A DNA stretch of 64,000 nt from Pseudoalteromonas apostichopi (GTDB taxonomy: Bacteria > Pseudomonadota > Gammaproteobacteria > Enterobacterales > Alteromonadaceae): positions 496,001 to 560,000 of the forward strand of contig NZ_AP028065.1 of the NCBI RefSeq assembly GCF_030297135.1, written 5' to 3'. The notes under the pieces were generated by a model that did no database searches, was not told the origin of the DNA, and worked only from the letters and a program-made list of their open reading frames with translations. Positions 63,043 through 64,000 of this stretch are shown here, piece by piece. The translations under genes were made by a program, and so were the position numbers. Within the stretch, counting starts at the first letter, position 1. Each line of letters opens with the position of its first letter.

Positions 63043-63600
63043 TTAGATTTCCATTAGCTCAGCTTCTTTTGCAGCTAATTGTGCATCCATCTCTTTGATG
63101 AACTTATCTGTAAGCTTTTGGATCTCGTCTTCTGCTTGACGTGCTTCATCTTCAGAAATATCTTTTTCTTTCAATAAGCTCTTAATGTCGCCATTTGCGT
63201 CACGACGGATGTTACGTACAGCAACACGGCCGCTTTCAACTTCGCCACGTACGATTTTGATTAGGTCTTTACGACGCTCTTCTGTAAGTGGAGGAAGTGG
63301 AACACGGATAACTGTACCTGCAGACATCGGGTTTAAACCTAAATCTGAAGCCATGATCGCTTTTTCTACTGCTTGCGCTAATGACTTGTCGAACACGCTA
63401 ATTGCAAGTGTACGTGAGTCTTCAATTGTTACGTTAGCAACTTGGTTTAATGGTGTGTCAGCACCGTAGTAAGACACTTGAATACCATCAAGTAATGCTG
63501 GGTGCGCACGGCCTGTGCGAATTTTAGATAATTGACTGCCTAGTGCCGCAACACTTTTTTGCATACGTTCTGACGCATCTTTTTTGATATCGTTAATCAC
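63043..63600 (-). CDS. frr: Ribosome recycling factor
   Basis: 185 residues, the exact family length. Splits post-termination ribosomes with EF-G. Motifs ERMQKSVAAL, LSKIRTGRAHPALLDGI, and NIRRDANGDIKSLLKEKDISEDEA. GTG start at 63600 behind TTAGGATTGAACC; 14 bp after pyrH. Confident. Confidence 0.97.
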   Translation of the reverse strand: MINDIKKDASERMQKSVAALGSQLSKIRTGRAHPALLDGIQVSYYGADTPLNQVANVTIEDSRTLAISVFDKSLAQAVEKAIMASDLGLNPMSAGTVIRVPLPPLTEERRKDLIKIVRGEVESGRVAVRNIRRDANGDIKSLLKEKDISEDEARQAEDEIQKLTDKFIKEMDAQLAAKEAELMEI

Positions 63601-63614
63601 GGTTCAATCCTAAT

Positions 63615-64000
63615 CTATTTGCTAGTTTCATCTGAGGCTTGTGAAGAGATAAGCGTTCCTTCATCTTCGCCCATAATAACACGCTTAAGCGCGCCTGATT
63701 TATTCATGTTAAATACGCTTAATGGCATTTTGTGGTCACGCGCCAGCGTAAATGCAGCTAAATCCATAACCTTAAGCTCTTTATCAATGATTTCATTGTA
63801 GCTTAAGTGGCGATATAGTGTAGCTTCTGGGTTTTTCACTGGATCATCAGAGTAAACACCATCAACTTTAGTCGCTTTGATTACAGTATCTGCTTCAATT
63901 TCAATACCACGTAGACACGCTGCTGAGTCAGTCGTGAAGAATGGATTACCTGTACCCGCTGAGAAAATTACAACGCGGCCAGATTTTAATAGGCTAATAG
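63615..64000 (-). CDS. pyrH: Uridylate kinase PyrH (C-terminal part)
   Basis: Continues beyond the window edge; about 128 residues of the C-terminal half are seen. Translation of 64000 down to 63840 gives VVIFSAGTGNPFFTTDSAA, LRGIEIEADTVIKATKVDGVYSDDP, then YRHLSYNEIIDKELKVMDL, all PyrH hallmarks. Phosphorylates UMP to UDP. First visible gene of the pyrH-frr unit. Truncated by the window only. Confidence 0.96.
   Translation of the reverse strand, partial: ISLLKSGRVVIFSAGTGNPFFTTDSAACLRGIEIEADTVIKATKVDGVYSDDPVKNPEATLYRHLSYNEIIDKELKVMDLAAFTLARDHKMPLSVFNMNKSGALKRVIMGEDEGTLISSQASDETSK

Overview
The window looks like chromosomal core DNA of a marine gammaproteobacterium in the order Alteromonadales, most likely Pseudoalteromonas or a close relative. 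This rests on protein character, on conserved gene neighbourhoods (rpsP-rimM-trmD-rplS; ffh beside ypjD-corB; pyrH-frr-uppS-cdsA-dxr-rseP-bamA-skp-lpxD-fabZ-lpxA; lpxB-rnhB-dnaE-accA-tilS) and on the moderate-to-low GC. No database search was possible. The window begins just before nhaB and ends inside pyrH.

Layout: 0-10 kb holds nhaB, tyrA, the S16/L19 ribosomal operon, ffh, ypjD, corB and an MscS channel. At 10-12.3 kb lies a large nuclease that joins a FAN1-like VRR-NUC protein to a DEDDh exonuclease, with a consensus LexA (SOS) box over its promoter. At 12.5-18.8 kb a two-component system diverges from a three-gene operon (LTA-synthase-family transferase, EptA-type phosphoethanolamine transferase, DgkA). 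The gap between them carries two triplets of CTTAAG-like hexamers spaced 11 bp apart, the layout of PmrA boxes. 18.8-32.2 kb is accessory: small hypothetical proteins, a GHL10 lipoprotein next to a TonB-dependent receptor, a SIMPL protein, an HDOD protein, a hybrid histidine kinase, a GH13 lipoprotein, and a very AT-rich three-gene cassette headed by an orphan winged-helix protein.

32.5-40.6 kb holds the 4.5S SRP RNA gene (the partner of Ffh earlier in the window), a DUF3014 protein, a patatin-like lipase, a CPA2 antiporter, a diguanylate cyclase, tilS and accA. 40.7-45.9 kb is dnaE, rnhB and lpxB. At 46.3-53.1 kb a complete cytochrome bd module (cydA-cydB-cydX-cydD-cydC, plus strand) and an rlpA-like lipoprotein gene (minus strand) separate lpxB from lpxA, genes that are adjacent in E. 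coli. A 162-bp element with terminal inverted repeats lies at one edge of this block. 53.3-64 kb is the envelope-biogenesis and translation cluster from lpxA back to a truncated pyrH.

The main theme is the envelope: lipid A synthesis (lpxA, lpxB, lpxD), outer-membrane assembly (bamA, skp), undecaprenyl and phospholipid precursors (dxr, uppS, cdsA), and a candidate regulated lipid A modification system (eptA, dgkA). Several starts were moved from the longest ORF to internal ATG, GTG or TTG codons on the basis of Shine-Dalgarno spacing and family length. No rRNA, tRNA, CRISPR array, prophage or intact insertion sequence was seen.
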